Below are positions 8,633-15,726 of a stretch of DNA of 19,310 nt, piece after piece. The notes below the pieces were generated by a model that was given only the letters and a program-made list of their open reading frames with translations, had not been told where the DNA came from and searched no databases. This DNA comes from DASUME01 sp038257655 (GTDB lineage Bacteria; Myxococcota_A; Polyangia; Polyangiales; DASUME01): positions 1 through 19,310 of the forward strand of contig JBBSJC010000083.1 of NCBI GenBank assembly GCA_038257655.1. Reading direction: 5' to 3'. Position numbers and translations under genes: made by a program. Positions within the stretch are counted from its first letter, which is position 1; the number at the start of each line of letters is the position of its first letter.

Positions 8633-8658
8633 GCCTCAGCGAAAGGCCTCAGCGAAAG
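8633..8658. repeat. Tandem 13-bp direct repeat
   Basis: GCCTCAGCGAAAG occurs twice with no gap (8633-8645 and 8646-8658). A degenerate third copy, GCCTCCGACAAAG (8661-8673, 10 of 13 matching), follows after two bases. It lies just after the dehydrogenase stop and about 190 bases before the reductase gene. It could be a protein-binding array or plain slippage. Confidence 0.6.
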
Positions 8659-8791
8659 AAGCCTCCGACAAAGCGCGGGAAGCGGTCGATAGTCGGTGGT
8701 ATTCTACGATTCTGGCCCGGGCAGGACGCTTCCCTACGAAGGTGTCCGCCGGCGCCAGCCTGGATCGGCTGATGCCAGGCCGCGATGCCTC

Positions 8792-8845
8792 TTGACGATT
8801 ACAGTGCTCGCTGTAACAGTCACGACTGACACATCGAGAGATGTG
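8792..8845 (+). promoter_or_regulatory. Putative promoter with three adjacent dyads
   Basis: A -35-like TTGACG (8792-8797) is followed 16 bases later by TAACAG (8814-8819), a weak -10. The spacer holds the dyad TTACAG-tgctcg-CTGTAA (8799-8816). A second dyad, CAGTC-ac-GACTG (8817-8828), and a third, CACATC-gaga-GATGTG (8830-8845), follow at once. Such a layout would let a dimeric regulator occlude RNA polymerase ahead of the reductase-desaturase pair. The dyads do not share the half-site of the palindrome at 6146-6175, so a different regulator may be involved. Confidence 0.5.
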
Positions 8846-8850
8846 CATCA

Positions 8851-8857
8851 AGAGGAG
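8851..8857 (+). promoter_or_regulatory. Ribosome binding site deciding the reductase start
   Basis: AGAGGAG lies seven bases before ATG 8865. It favours that start over the in-frame ATG at 8841, which has no ribosome site and sits inside the third dyad. Confidence 0.75.
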
Positions 8858-8864
8858 CGATTTC

Positions 8865-10031
8865 ATGAGCCCCAACGCCATATCCCTGGCCCGCGCACCC
8901 GCTGCGCTGCCGATATTGAGCCGTCCCCTTTCCCCCTGGTTTCGACGCCTTCTCAGCTCTCCAGTTCTGGCCGCCCTGGCCACACCGCACAGCGTAAGCA
9001 GCTATTTGCAGCTCGTGAATCCGGCGTGGTCCCTCGACGAGGAGCGCGCTGTCGTGGTGTCGGTGCATGCCGAGACGGCCGACGCGGTCACGCTACGACT
9101 TCGCGCTGCCGCCGGGGCCGTACGGTTTCGAGCCGGCCAGTTCGTGCGCCTGACCGTGGAGGTCAACGGCGTTCGCCGCACACGGTGTTACTCGATCAGC
9201 TGTGCAGAAAAACGCGCAAGCGGTGATGTGGAAATCACAGTCCGTTCGCACGCGCAGGGCACTGTGTCGCAGTTCCTCAACGTGCACGCGGCTCAAGGTC
9301 TCGTGCTCAGCATGAGCAAACCCGAAGGTGACTTCACCCTGCCGAGCCCACGACCTGCGCAGCTGCTTTTCATCAGTGGCGGCAGCGGCATCACGCCTGT
9401 CATGTCGATGCTGCGCACGTTGATCACGGAGGGTCACGGCCAGCCCGTCACGTTCCTGCACTACGCGCGAAGCGGAGCGGACCTGATCTATGCACAGGAG
9501 CTCGAGGCCATCTCCACGGCCTATCCCCATCTCAACGTAGTCACCGTGTTCACGCGCGCGCCGGGCAGCACGGCGAGTCGCGGTCTCGAAGGACACTTCG
9601 ATCGCAAGCACCTCACGCAGCTAGTTCCTGATTATGCAAACGCGCCAACCTATGTGTGTGGCCCCAGCTCGCTTATCGAGTCAGTGCAAGCCGTGTTCGA
9701 AGCGGAGGGGCTTGCGGGTCAGTTGCATACCGAGCATTTCGAGCCTGCGCGCCCCGCATGGCAGGCGAGCGAAGTGACGACCGGAGAGGTTCGCTTCGAA
9801 CGAAGCCATAAGACCGCTCCAAACGATGGCCGAACCCTACTTCAGGTGGCCGAGGGTGCAGGTATCAACCCCGAAAGCGGATGCAGACGTGGCATCTGCC
9901 ACACGTGCACGCGTCGCCTGCACACAGGTCAGGTCCGTGACATTCGCACCGGCGCTACCTGCTCCGAGCCTGGCAGGGACATTCAGCTCTGCGTCCATGT
10001 GGCCGTCGGTGACGTGTCCCTGGACGTCTAA
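8865..10031 (+). CDS. Ferredoxin reductase with C-terminal 2Fe-2S domain (desaturase electron donor)
   Basis: A 388-residue soluble flavo-iron-sulfur protein that moves electrons from NAD(P)H through FAD to a [2Fe-2S] centre. The FAD-binding domain (about 65-160) has RCYS at 107-110. The nucleotide-binding domain (about 165-275) has 'LLFISGGSGITPVMSML' and CGPSSL. The C-terminal plant-type ferredoxin domain has Cys340, Cys345, Cys348 and Cys376. About 50 residues precede the FAD domain ('PHSVSSYLQLVNPAWSL'), as in the mycobacterial Rv3230c type. The next gene, 40 bases downstream, is a membrane fatty acid desaturase, the same pairing as Rv3230c with DesA3. The direct electron acceptor is therefore most likely that desaturase. 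An alternative is a donor for a hydroxylase, but none is nearby. Confidence 0.93.
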   Translation: MSPNAISLARAPAALPILSRPLSPWFRRLLSSPVLAALATPHSVSSYLQLVNPAWSLDEERAVVVSVHAETADAVTLRLRAAAGAVRFRAGQFVRLTVEVNGVRRTRCYSISCAEKRASGDVEITVRSHAQGTVSQFLNVHAAQGLVLSMSKPEGDFTLPSPRPAQLLFISGGSGITPVMSMLRTLITEGHGQPVTFLHYARSGADLIYAQELEAISTAYPHLNVVTVFTRAPGSTASRGLEGHFDRKHLTQLVPDYANAPTYVCGPSSLIESVQAVFEAEGLAGQLHTEHFEPARPAWQASEVTTGEVRFERSHKTAPNDGRTLLQVAEGAGINPESGCRRGICHTCTRRLHTGQVRDIRTGATCSEPGRDIQLCVHVAVGDVSLDV

Positions 10032-10071
10032 CGTTCTTACCACCCCTTTCCTATCGAAAGCGAACACAATC

Positions 10072-11217
10072 ATGCCAACTACTTCTTCTGTGGCAGTGAG
10101 TAACACCCCAGCGACTGCGCCGGGCCTACTTCATCTTAGTGCAGGTCAGCTCGATGCCATCGCAGGCGAGCTCGATCAGATCCGCGCGCGCGTTCTCGAC
10201 GAGCGAGGCGCGCGAGATGCCAAGTACATTCGTCGCCTCATGCTGACGCAGCGCGTGTTGGAAGTGACAGGCCGTGGCGCACTCGCGCTCAGCTTCTTCC
10301 CCCCCGCCTGGGTGCTCGGGGTCGCTGCACTCTCGGCTTCGAAGATCCTCGACAACATGGAGGTCGGCCACAACATCATGCACGGTCAATACGACTTTCT
10401 CAACGACCCTCACCTGCGCTCTCAAACATTCGAGTGGGACGCGTTGGTTCCCGCCGACCAGTGGCGCCATTGTCACAATTATATGCACCATACCTTCACG
10501 AACATTCTCGATAAGGATCGAGACGTAGGATATGGCGTGCTGCGCATGACCGAAACGCAAAAGTGGACGCCAGGCGACCTTACTAACCCATTGAAGGCGA
10601 TTGCGCTCGCAAGTCTCTTCGAGCTAGGCATTGCGTTTCACGACCTTGAAATCGAGAAAATCGCTGCAGGCGACAAGACGTGGTCCGACGTGCAGCCCCA
10701 GCTCAAGGGCATCGGTAAGAAGGTCGGCACCCAAGCACTGAAGGACTACGTGCTGTTTCCCCTGCTTGCGTTCTGGGCCTGGCCGATGGTGTTACTCGGC
10801 AATGCCACTGCCAACTTCATTCGCAACGTGTGGTCCTTCATGATCATCTTCTGTGGGCACTTTCCTGACGGTGTTGCGCTCTTCACCGAGGAGCAGACCC
10901 GCAACGAGTCTCGCGGCGGTTGGTACGTTCGCCAGATGCTTGGCTCAGCCAACATAGAAGGCGGCAAGCTCTTTCACATCATGAGCGGCAATCTAAGCCA
11001 CCAGATCGAGCACCACATCTTCCCCGATCTACCTGCGCACCGCTACGCAGAGATTGCGCCCGAGGTGCGAGACCTCTGTCGGCGTTATGGCTTGCCCTAT
11101 AACAGCGGAGGTCTACTGCCCCAGTTCTGGAGCGTGGCCAAAAAAATCGTGCGGCTCTCGTTTCCGAACAAGCCCCGCGCGCGGACATCTTTTGCCGCGG
11201 CAGTGGGGCTAAGGTAA
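10072..11217 (+). CDS. Membrane fatty acid desaturase
   Basis: A 381-residue integral membrane di-iron enzyme that would introduce a double bond into an acyl chain. The three histidine boxes are present: HNIMH at 100-104, HNYMHH at 135-140 (preceded by His133) and HQIEHH at 310-315. Hydrophobic segments lie near 75-95 and 230-270. The start ATG 10072 is chosen because the frame further upstream overlaps the reductase gene and has no family resemblance; no strong ribosome site is seen. It is probably co-transcribed with the reductase, 40 bases upstream. The 'QIEHH' form of the third box is shared by acyl-CoA and acyl-lipid desaturases such as DesA3. Position specificity cannot be inferred. Confidence 0.94.
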   Translation: MPTTSSVAVSNTPATAPGLLHLSAGQLDAIAGELDQIRARVLDERGARDAKYIRRLMLTQRVLEVTGRGALALSFFPPAWVLGVAALSASKILDNMEVGHNIMHGQYDFLNDPHLRSQTFEWDALVPADQWRHCHNYMHHTFTNILDKDRDVGYGVLRMTETQKWTPGDLTNPLKAIALASLFELGIAFHDLEIEKIAAGDKTWSDVQPQLKGIGKKVGTQALKDYVLFPLLAFWAWPMVLLGNATANFIRNVWSFMIIFCGHFPDGVALFTEEQTRNESRGGWYVRQMLGSANIEGGKLFHIMSGNLSHQIEHHIFPDLPAHRYAEIAPEVRDLCRRYGLPYNSGGLLPQFWSVAKKIVRLSFPNKPRARTSFAAAVGLR

Positions 11218-11256
11218 CGAGGAGCGGGGGGTCGCGCGGCGAGGCACAACTTCTGC

Positions 11257-12099
11257 ATGCCCCACGACATGGGTGCAAGGCTTGCCGGGTTGCTTCTTAT
11301 GTTCAGTGCCTGCGACACCGGCGCTTTTGGCGCATGTGGCGAATCGTCCCGCTCACAGGAGGGCAGCGAACCATCCTTGGCACAGGCTGCGGCTCAAGGC
11401 GCCCCGCGCGCGCAGACAAAGGCTAGTGGAAGGGCTGGCGAGCAAAAAACTGAGCAGCGACCCGCCGCTGATCCCGCAGGGCTTGAACGAACGCCTGAGC
11501 CGAGCGCCCGCAGTGAAGCGAACACTCTCGCCGGAGAGACCGCTGCAGGAACCGCCCCCCCGGTAGAGCGGGACGCGCTGACTTCAGCGCAAGAACAGGC
11601 GCGTGCGGCCGCCGAATATCAGCAGCTCTTTGCTGAGGCGGAAGAGGAGCGTGCGGCTGCGGAAGAGGAGCTACTGGCCCGCGCTGAAGAGGCGCTTGCA
11701 GACGCTGAAGAGGCGCTGGCCCGGGCCGAAGAGACGCGGGCCCGCGCTGAACAGACGCGTGCCCGGGCCGAACAGACGCGTGCCCGCGCCGAACAGACGC
11801 GTGCCCGCGCCGAACAGACCCATGGCGCCATGGAGGAGACGCGTGCCCGCGCTGAAGAAGCGTTCGCGCGCGCTGCCGAAGACGAGGCGCGCGCGCGAGC
11901 GGCAGAAGCAGCGGCGGTCGCGCGGTCAGAAGAGATTATCGAGTCTCACTTCGGCATCGGCAAAAGCTCGACAGGCATCGGCATTGGTGAGCAAAGCACA
12001 GGCTTTGGGATAGGCGAGCAAAGCACGGGCTACGGGATAGGTGATCGAGGCACCGGAATCGGCCTGAGGCCTCTTCGCTCCGACCAGGAGCCTGAGTAG
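11257..12099 (+). CDS. Repeat-rich lipoprotein: coiled coil plus Gly-Ile-Gly nonapeptide repeats
   Basis: A 280-residue protein I do not recognise. The N-terminus looks like a lipoprotein signal (MGARLAGLLLMFSAC, Cys19), starting at ATG 11257 or ATG 11269; no clear ribosome site. Residues 25-105 are low-complexity, rich in Ala, Glu, Pro, Gly and Ser. Residues about 110-228 form a highly charged Ala/Glu/Arg helix, almost certainly a coiled coil. It holds eight 7-residue units at 146-201, for instance TRARAEQ four times in a row. Residues 232-267 are four 9-residue units of the type x-G-I-G-E-Q-S-T-G, ending in GIGLRPLRS. The result would be a membrane-tethered rod with a Gly-rich tip. It stands alone between the desaturase and the SGNH-like gene. 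A structural or surface role is inferred. Confidence 0.7.
   Translation: MPHDMGARLAGLLLMFSACDTGAFGACGESSRSQEGSEPSLAQAAAQGAPRAQTKASGRAGEQKTEQRPAADPAGLERTPEPSARSEANTLAGETAAGTAPPVERDALTSAQEQARAAAEYQQLFAEAEEERAAAEEELLARAEEALADAEEALARAEETRARAEQTRARAEQTRARAEQTRARAEQTHGAMEETRARAEEAFARAAEDEARARAAEAAAVARSEEIIESHFGIGKSSTGIGIGEQSTGFGIGEQSTGYGIGDRGTGIGLRPLRSDQEPE
11692..11859 (+). repeat. Eight tandem 21-bp units coding for 7-residue coiled-coil repeats
   Basis: The units begin at 11692, 11713, 11734, 11755, 11776, 11797, 11818 and 11839. Those at 11776 and 11797 are identical, and the one at 11755 differs from them by one base, so expansion was recent. The unit at 11818 (THGAMEE) has diverged and carries the palindromic CCATGGCGCCATGG. 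The units are in frame, so copy-number changes would not shift the gene. Confidence 0.85.
11950..12057 (+). repeat. Four 27-bp units coding for Gly-Ile-Gly nonapeptides
   Basis: Residues 232-267 are FGIGKSSTG, IGIGEQSTG, FGIGEQSTG and YGIGDRGTG. The first position is always hydrophobic or aromatic, followed by a fixed G-I-G and, in every unit, a closing T-G. The DNA copies are less alike than the peptides, which suggests selection on the protein. Confidence 0.8.
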
Positions 12100-12219
12100 G
12101 AGGAGTAGCGCGAGGCGTTGCAGCTACTTCGGCTGCGCGCCGACGCTCAGGTTTTGGGCGAGCTGGCGTGAACATGTTTCCAGGTCATGGGCGAAGCAGG
12201 CGGACAGGGTGAAAACGCT

Positions 12220-12278
12220 AGGGCAACGGTGTAGCGTCTCCGGTTGCCCTCGACACAAGGTGTGACTCGTACGACACC
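12220..12278 (+). promoter_or_regulatory. Two inverted repeats ahead of the SGNH-like gene
   Basis: A perfect 8-bp inverted repeat, AGGGCAAC (12220-12227) with GTTGCCCT (12243-12250), has a 15-base loop. A 5-bp repeat GGTGT/ACACC (12259-12263, 12274-12278) follows, ending six bases before the ATG at 12285. They could form leader hairpins or bind a regulator. No -35/-10 pair was obvious. Confidence 0.35.
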
Positions 12279-12284
12279 TCGCGC

Positions 12285-13340
12285 ATGGACCGAAGGATTG
12301 GGCGAGCTTGCGCCTTCCGCATACGCCGCGAGCTTGTGTGGCTCGTGCTGGCGACGATGTGCGTGTGCGGGTCGTGGTCTTGTGATCAGCCCGAGCAGAC
12401 ACCCCACACGCCCACCGCCACCGCCAACGCCAAGGAGGCTGCAGTGATCGCGACAGATGAGCGCCAAGCCGTGAACATTTTGTGGTTTGGACACAGCTTG
12501 GTACAGCGCCCCTTCGACCACCCGCCACTCGACTTGCCCGCGCTAGTTGACGAGCTTCACCGTGCGGCCCGCGAAGATGGTCGAACCGCCATTCCGGAGG
12601 GCCGGTCGCGGGCGTTCGTGCTGCAAAGCAAGCACCTCGGTCGCCATCTCGAAGAGGGCTCACGAGACAAGCTGCGCGCAAGCAAACCCGAGGGCATCAC
12701 GCACGTCGTCGGCATTGGCTTTATGCACATGCTGGGCGTGCGAGCGTTCGAGCATCCAACCGTCACGTATTGGCTCCATCGCGCCTTGCCCGCCCGATTC
12801 GACTCACCGCGTCTGCACACAGAGCACATTTATCGCTTCATCGAAGACATGCGCCGAGAGCTGCCAAGCGCCACCTGGGTGAGTTACATCGGCCCTGCGC
12901 TGTCGAGCAACCTCGTCCCACAACCTTATATCGATGCGCGTTATGCGTGCATCGAGCATACCGCCCGGAGCGCTGGCGCCTCCGTGCTCAGCGCCCCCGT
13001 TGGGCGGGCCTTTCGCAACGTCGAGCAGACCGCGCAAGCTCGACCCGAGCTCGCGATACGTCTGCAGCAACCTGACGGTCTGCACCTGACTGCGCAGGGT
13101 GCGCTTTTGGCAGCCACGGTGCTGTACACAGCCATCTACGGGGTCGACCCAGTAGGTCTGCGCGTGCCAGAGAGCACACGCGTCGGTCTGCACGCAAAGC
13201 CCGAGCTGCGCCCCGTGGTCGCACAACTTCTGCAGGAGACCGCAAGGGATACCGTCCTGCGGTATGCGCCTACGTGCAGCGAGGGGGCCCGCCTGCCCGA
13301 AGACGAACAAGCGCGCAACTTCCTGAGCGCGGGGTTTTAA
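12285..13340 (+). CDS. SGNH-hydrolase-like exported protein
   Basis: A 351-residue protein. The N-terminus is basic then hydrophobic (residues 17-29) with Cys26, Cys28 and Cys33 close by. This is a lipoprotein-like export signal, but the lipobox (GSWS-C) is not canonical. After a Thr/Ala/Pro linker, ILWFGHSL at 65-72 resembles block I of SGNH/GDSL hydrolases (DUF4886-like 'GNS' type), with Ser71 as nucleophile. PDGLHLTAQG near 263-272 matches the C-terminal Asp-x-x-His block (Asp264, His267). The Asn block is not obvious; 'VVGIGFMHMLG' may occupy that place. The likely reaction is ester or acetyl hydrolysis on an unknown substrate. The stop is only 10 bases from the stop of the convergent lipase-like gene, so the transcripts must overlap at their ends. 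Confidence 0.65.
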   Translation: MDRRIGRACAFRIRRELVWLVLATMCVCGSWSCDQPEQTPHTPTATANAKEAAVIATDERQAVNILWFGHSLVQRPFDHPPLDLPALVDELHRAAREDGRTAIPEGRSRAFVLQSKHLGRHLEEGSRDKLRASKPEGITHVVGIGFMHMLGVRAFEHPTVTYWLHRALPARFDSPRLHTEHIYRFIEDMRRELPSATWVSYIGPALSSNLVPQPYIDARYACIEHTARSAGASVLSAPVGRAFRNVEQTAQARPELAIRLQQPDGLHLTAQGALLAATVLYTAIYGVDPVGLRVPESTRVGLHAKPELRPVVAQLLQETARDTVLRYAPTCSEGARLPEDEQARNFLSAGF

Positions 13341-13350
13341 AGCGTCCAGC

Positions 13351-14910
13351 TCAGTCGTTTGGCAGCAGCGGATCGCACTCAAGATCCCTGGGCGGTGCGC
13401 TCGCGGGACACTTCGTTGTCATCGGTGTATCGAACCCCTGCTTATTCAGCCAGTCGGTGACGTAGCTAGACTGGTTGAGTATTACGCCCACGTGATTGGC
13501 GTCCGGATCGATGCAGAATGCTAGCTCGTTTGAGCTCTCTCTAAGCTTATCGACCGCGCACTGAAAGCGCTTGGAGTCGATCGCTTGGTCTTTCAGACCG
13601 TAAGCAACGAGAATCGGGATCGTGGCGGCCTTGCCGGTGAGTGTCGGGGGATCGGCGCGATAGCGAGCGAGCCATTTCTCGCACAACGGTTCGTCACTCA
13701 CCCCAGCGCAGCTGCGCGCCAAAGCCCCATCTCCCACAGCGTCAACCAGTGCCGGGTCGTAGAAATCGGCGGCGACTGTGCGGCCGTCCTCGCCCAACTT
13801 CTCGTACAGGTTTGACCAGCAGGTCGTCTCGACGAAGTCCTTGATCACGGCCTGAACCTCAGGCTTGAAGAGCTTGACGCCTTCGCCGGGCCCATCGAGC
13901 AGCTCCGCGTGGGTATAGTGATACCAGATCGACACAGGCAGTCCGGAAGACTTGTTGAGCACCACGCCCCCTAAGTCCGTCGCCGCGATCGGGTTCAGCA
14001 CGGCGCCCCATGCACGCTGCGCAAACCACAAAGGTGCATACACGACAGCCCCTAAGATCCTGCCGGGAGCAGGATATTCGTTAGCGACCTGGAGCGAGCC
14101 CAGCACCGTGTGGCCACCCTGAGAATGCCCTACCATCAACGAATCGTAAGTGGTCGCCTCGGGTAGAAATTTCTTGAGCGCGTGCGCACTGTCGAGGAAC
14201 GACTTACCCACATCAGCGAGCTCGGCATAGGCCGGCGGCGGATTACCCGGCGCGCCGTAGTTCGCGTAACCCGCGGAGTCAGTGACGATCACGATGAAGC
14301 CGTTCGCGACCAGGGGCCATAACATCGCTTCAAAGTCACCCTGCGTCACGCGTCCGTCCTCGGCGTCGCTTTGATCGACAGGACCATCGGTCGTGGTCGA
14401 GACGGCGCAGGCAGCCGCCTGACCGCGACTTCCACGCGCCAGCAACAAAAGCGGCACCTTTTGCGTGCTCGGCTTCTCGGGCACGTAGATCAGCGCCACC
14501 GAAGAACCTGGCTCGCCGTTGCCGCGCTCGGTGCGGTAGAGCACACGATAGCGGTTCGCGCCGCTCTTGGGTGCCGCTCCCTGGTAGGTGTTGCGCACAC
14601 CACCGGGATTCGGCGTTCCGTCGGCTCCCTTACGCGAGTCGGCCTGGAGCGCAGCCAAGCGTCGCGTCACCTCCTCTTTCGAGATAAGCCCATCATCTAC
14701 GCAGCGGATGATCGCACCGCGCCCATTGGGAAGCCGACCCGGATCGCCGTAGAGTTGCTCGGGCTTTGCGTCGCAGGCCACGGCCGGCTGGAAAGAAACG
14801 AAGGCTCGGCCCCCGTCAGCGCTGCCCTGATCGGCGTCGTTCGTGTCGAGGCATGCCGCCAAAGCAAGCGTCAGACCGCCCAGCGCTAGAAGCCTAGCTC
14901 GACCGTCCAT
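13351..14910 (-). CDS. Lipase-like alpha/beta-hydrolase lipoprotein
   Basis: A 519-residue secreted, lipid-anchored hydrolase. The signal peptide ends in LALAAC (Cys20). The start ATG 14908-14910 has a strong ribosome site, GGGGAG, seven bases upstream. The alpha/beta-hydrolase core begins near residue 120. The nucleophile elbow is GHSQGG with Ser263. Asp441 (AYGLKDQAID) and His473 (DPDANHVGV) complete a plausible triad. The architecture resembles secretory lipases of the LIP family: an upstream hydrophobic strand 'FIVIVTDSAGYANYG' and a lid-like insert between the elbow and the Asp. Several paired cysteines fit an extracytoplasmic location. The likely substrate is an ester or triacylglycerol; specificity is not readable. 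It converges tightly with the SGNH-like gene. Confidence 0.85.
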   Translation of the reverse strand: MDGRARLLALGGLTLALAACLDTNDADQGSADGGRAFVSFQPAVACDAKPEQLYGDPGRLPNGRGAIIRCVDDGLISKEEVTRRLAALQADSRKGADGTPNPGGVRNTYQGAAPKSGANRYRVLYRTERGNGEPGSSVALIYVPEKPSTQKVPLLLLARGSRGQAAACAVSTTTDGPVDQSDAEDGRVTQGDFEAMLWPLVANGFIVIVTDSAGYANYGAPGNPPPAYAELADVGKSFLDSAHALKKFLPEATTYDSLMVGHSQGGHTVLGSLQVANEYPAPGRILGAVVYAPLWFAQRAWGAVLNPIAATDLGGVVLNKSSGLPVSIWYHYTHAELLDGPGEGVKLFKPEVQAVIKDFVETTCWSNLYEKLGEDGRTVAADFYDPALVDAVGDGALARSCAGVSDEPLCEKWLARYRADPPTLTGKAATIPILVAYGLKDQAIDSKRFQCAVDKLRESSNELAFCIDPDANHVGVILNQSSYVTDWLNKQGFDTPMTTKCPASAPPRDLECDPLLPND

Positions 14911-15402
14911 ATATTCTCCCCGTTCATCGCGGCTCAGCTGCCACGTGTCACTCGTTCAGCATAGTTTGCCAACTTCGGATGACCGCTGACCAGCTTTACC
15001 AGCATGAGCCGTGCCGTGTGACCGCGGCCCGGGGACACGGCCTGGCCTGGCTCGGTCGACCTTTCTCCGCCATGTGCGCAGCTTGCCCACATTGTGATTC
15101 GATCGAATAGCAAGCGTGTTGCTGTCCAAGGCTCAGACCGTCGCGTCCCGCTTGCGGCTGCTGCGTAAGCCCGATGTCAGAGTGACCAGAAAAACCGCCC
15201 TCTGCGACTAAGTGTCAGACTAAGGCAGGTGAGTACTTAGGAAGGCAGCCTGCGGCCCGCGCAAATTGCGCATAGTCTCGCGCAAATCGCGGATATCTGC
15301 TGCTTGGCACGGCACCTGCTGAGGAGAGTAACTCGAGACCTCGACACGGACCTTTTACTCGGCTCGTTGTTCGTCTCGGATCACTAACCTCGCGAGGAAA
15401 CC
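14911..15402. other. Intergenic region between divergent genes, with hairpins and dyads
   Basis: About 490 bases with no credible gene. They separate the lipase-like gene (leftward) from the DUF2325 gene (rightward), so they should hold both promoters. A perfect 7-bp inverted repeat, GCCGTGT (15013-15019) with ACACGGC (15035-15041), encloses a GC-rich loop about 110 bases upstream of the lipase start. CTAAGT/ACTTAG form another loose pair near 15208-15239. Two related dyads lie at 15258-15291. I saw no tRNA or recognisable riboswitch. Confidence 0.55.
15258..15291. promoter_or_regulatory. Two operator-like copies of CGCGCAAATnGCG, 21 bp apart
   Basis: CGCGCAAATTGCG (15258-15270) and CGCGCAAATCGCG (15279-15291) differ at one base and are spaced exactly 21 bp, two helical turns. 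The first sits in GCGCAA-A-TTGCGC, a perfect palindrome around a central A. The second has CGCG at both ends. They lie 112-145 bases upstream of the DUF2325 start and could bind two dimers on one face of the helix. Confidence 0.5.
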
Positions 15403-15726
15403 ATGCGTATCGGGATCATCGGTGGAGCAGAACGTTCGGAGCCGCAATTCAAACGACTGGCGAGTCGTGCCGGCCATAAGGTCGAGTTCCACCGCGGTCG
15501 TATGAGCAGTTGCGGATCGTCGGCGCTCGATGCGCTTGTGCGCCGCTGCGATTTCGTCGTGATTACAACGGACATCAACAGTCACGGCGCCGTACGTGGT
15601 GCGCGCGAAGTTGCGCGGGCCAAGGGTACTACTCCGTTGATCCTGCGCCGACTGGGCCTCGATCGTTTCGGCGAGCTACTCGCAAGCCTCAACGGAACGC
15701 CTAAGGCATCGCGCGCGAATAACTGA
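15403..15726 (+). CDS. DUF2325 domain-containing protein
   Basis: A 107-residue cytosolic protein made up of a single DUF2325 domain. It shows a Rossmann-like beginning (MRIGIIGGAERSEPQFKRLA), a central 'ALVRRCDFVVITTDINSHGAV' with the conserved Ser-His, and 'RAKGTTPLILRRLGLDRFGELLA' near the end. The start ATG 15403 has a good ribosome site (GAGGAAA at 15394-15400). DUF2325 proteins are small and poorly characterised, and no reaction is assigned here. The last eight codons and the stop (TGA 15724-15726) lie inside the left arm of the large inverted repeat 15701-15865, so the C-terminal residues KASRANN may come from that element. It converges on the Gre-family gene. Confidence 0.8.
   Translation: MRIGIIGGAERSEPQFKRLASRAGHKVEFHRGRMSSCGSSALDALVRRCDFVVITTDINSHGAVRGAREVARAKGTTPLILRRLGLDRFGELLASLNGTPKASRANN

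Noticed and set aside
9826..10071. Upstream extension of the desaturase frame
   Set aside because: It overlaps the reductase's 2Fe-2S domain in another frame and adds nothing like a desaturase N-terminus.
11692..12057. CRISPR-like array in the repeat lipoprotein
   Set aside because: The units abut without spacers and encode in-frame peptide repeats.
12124..12681. Leftward open frame ending in a Cys-rich peptide ahead of the SGNH-like gene
   Set aside because: Most of it is antisense to the SGNH-like gene, there is no ribosome site, and the product is not recognisable.
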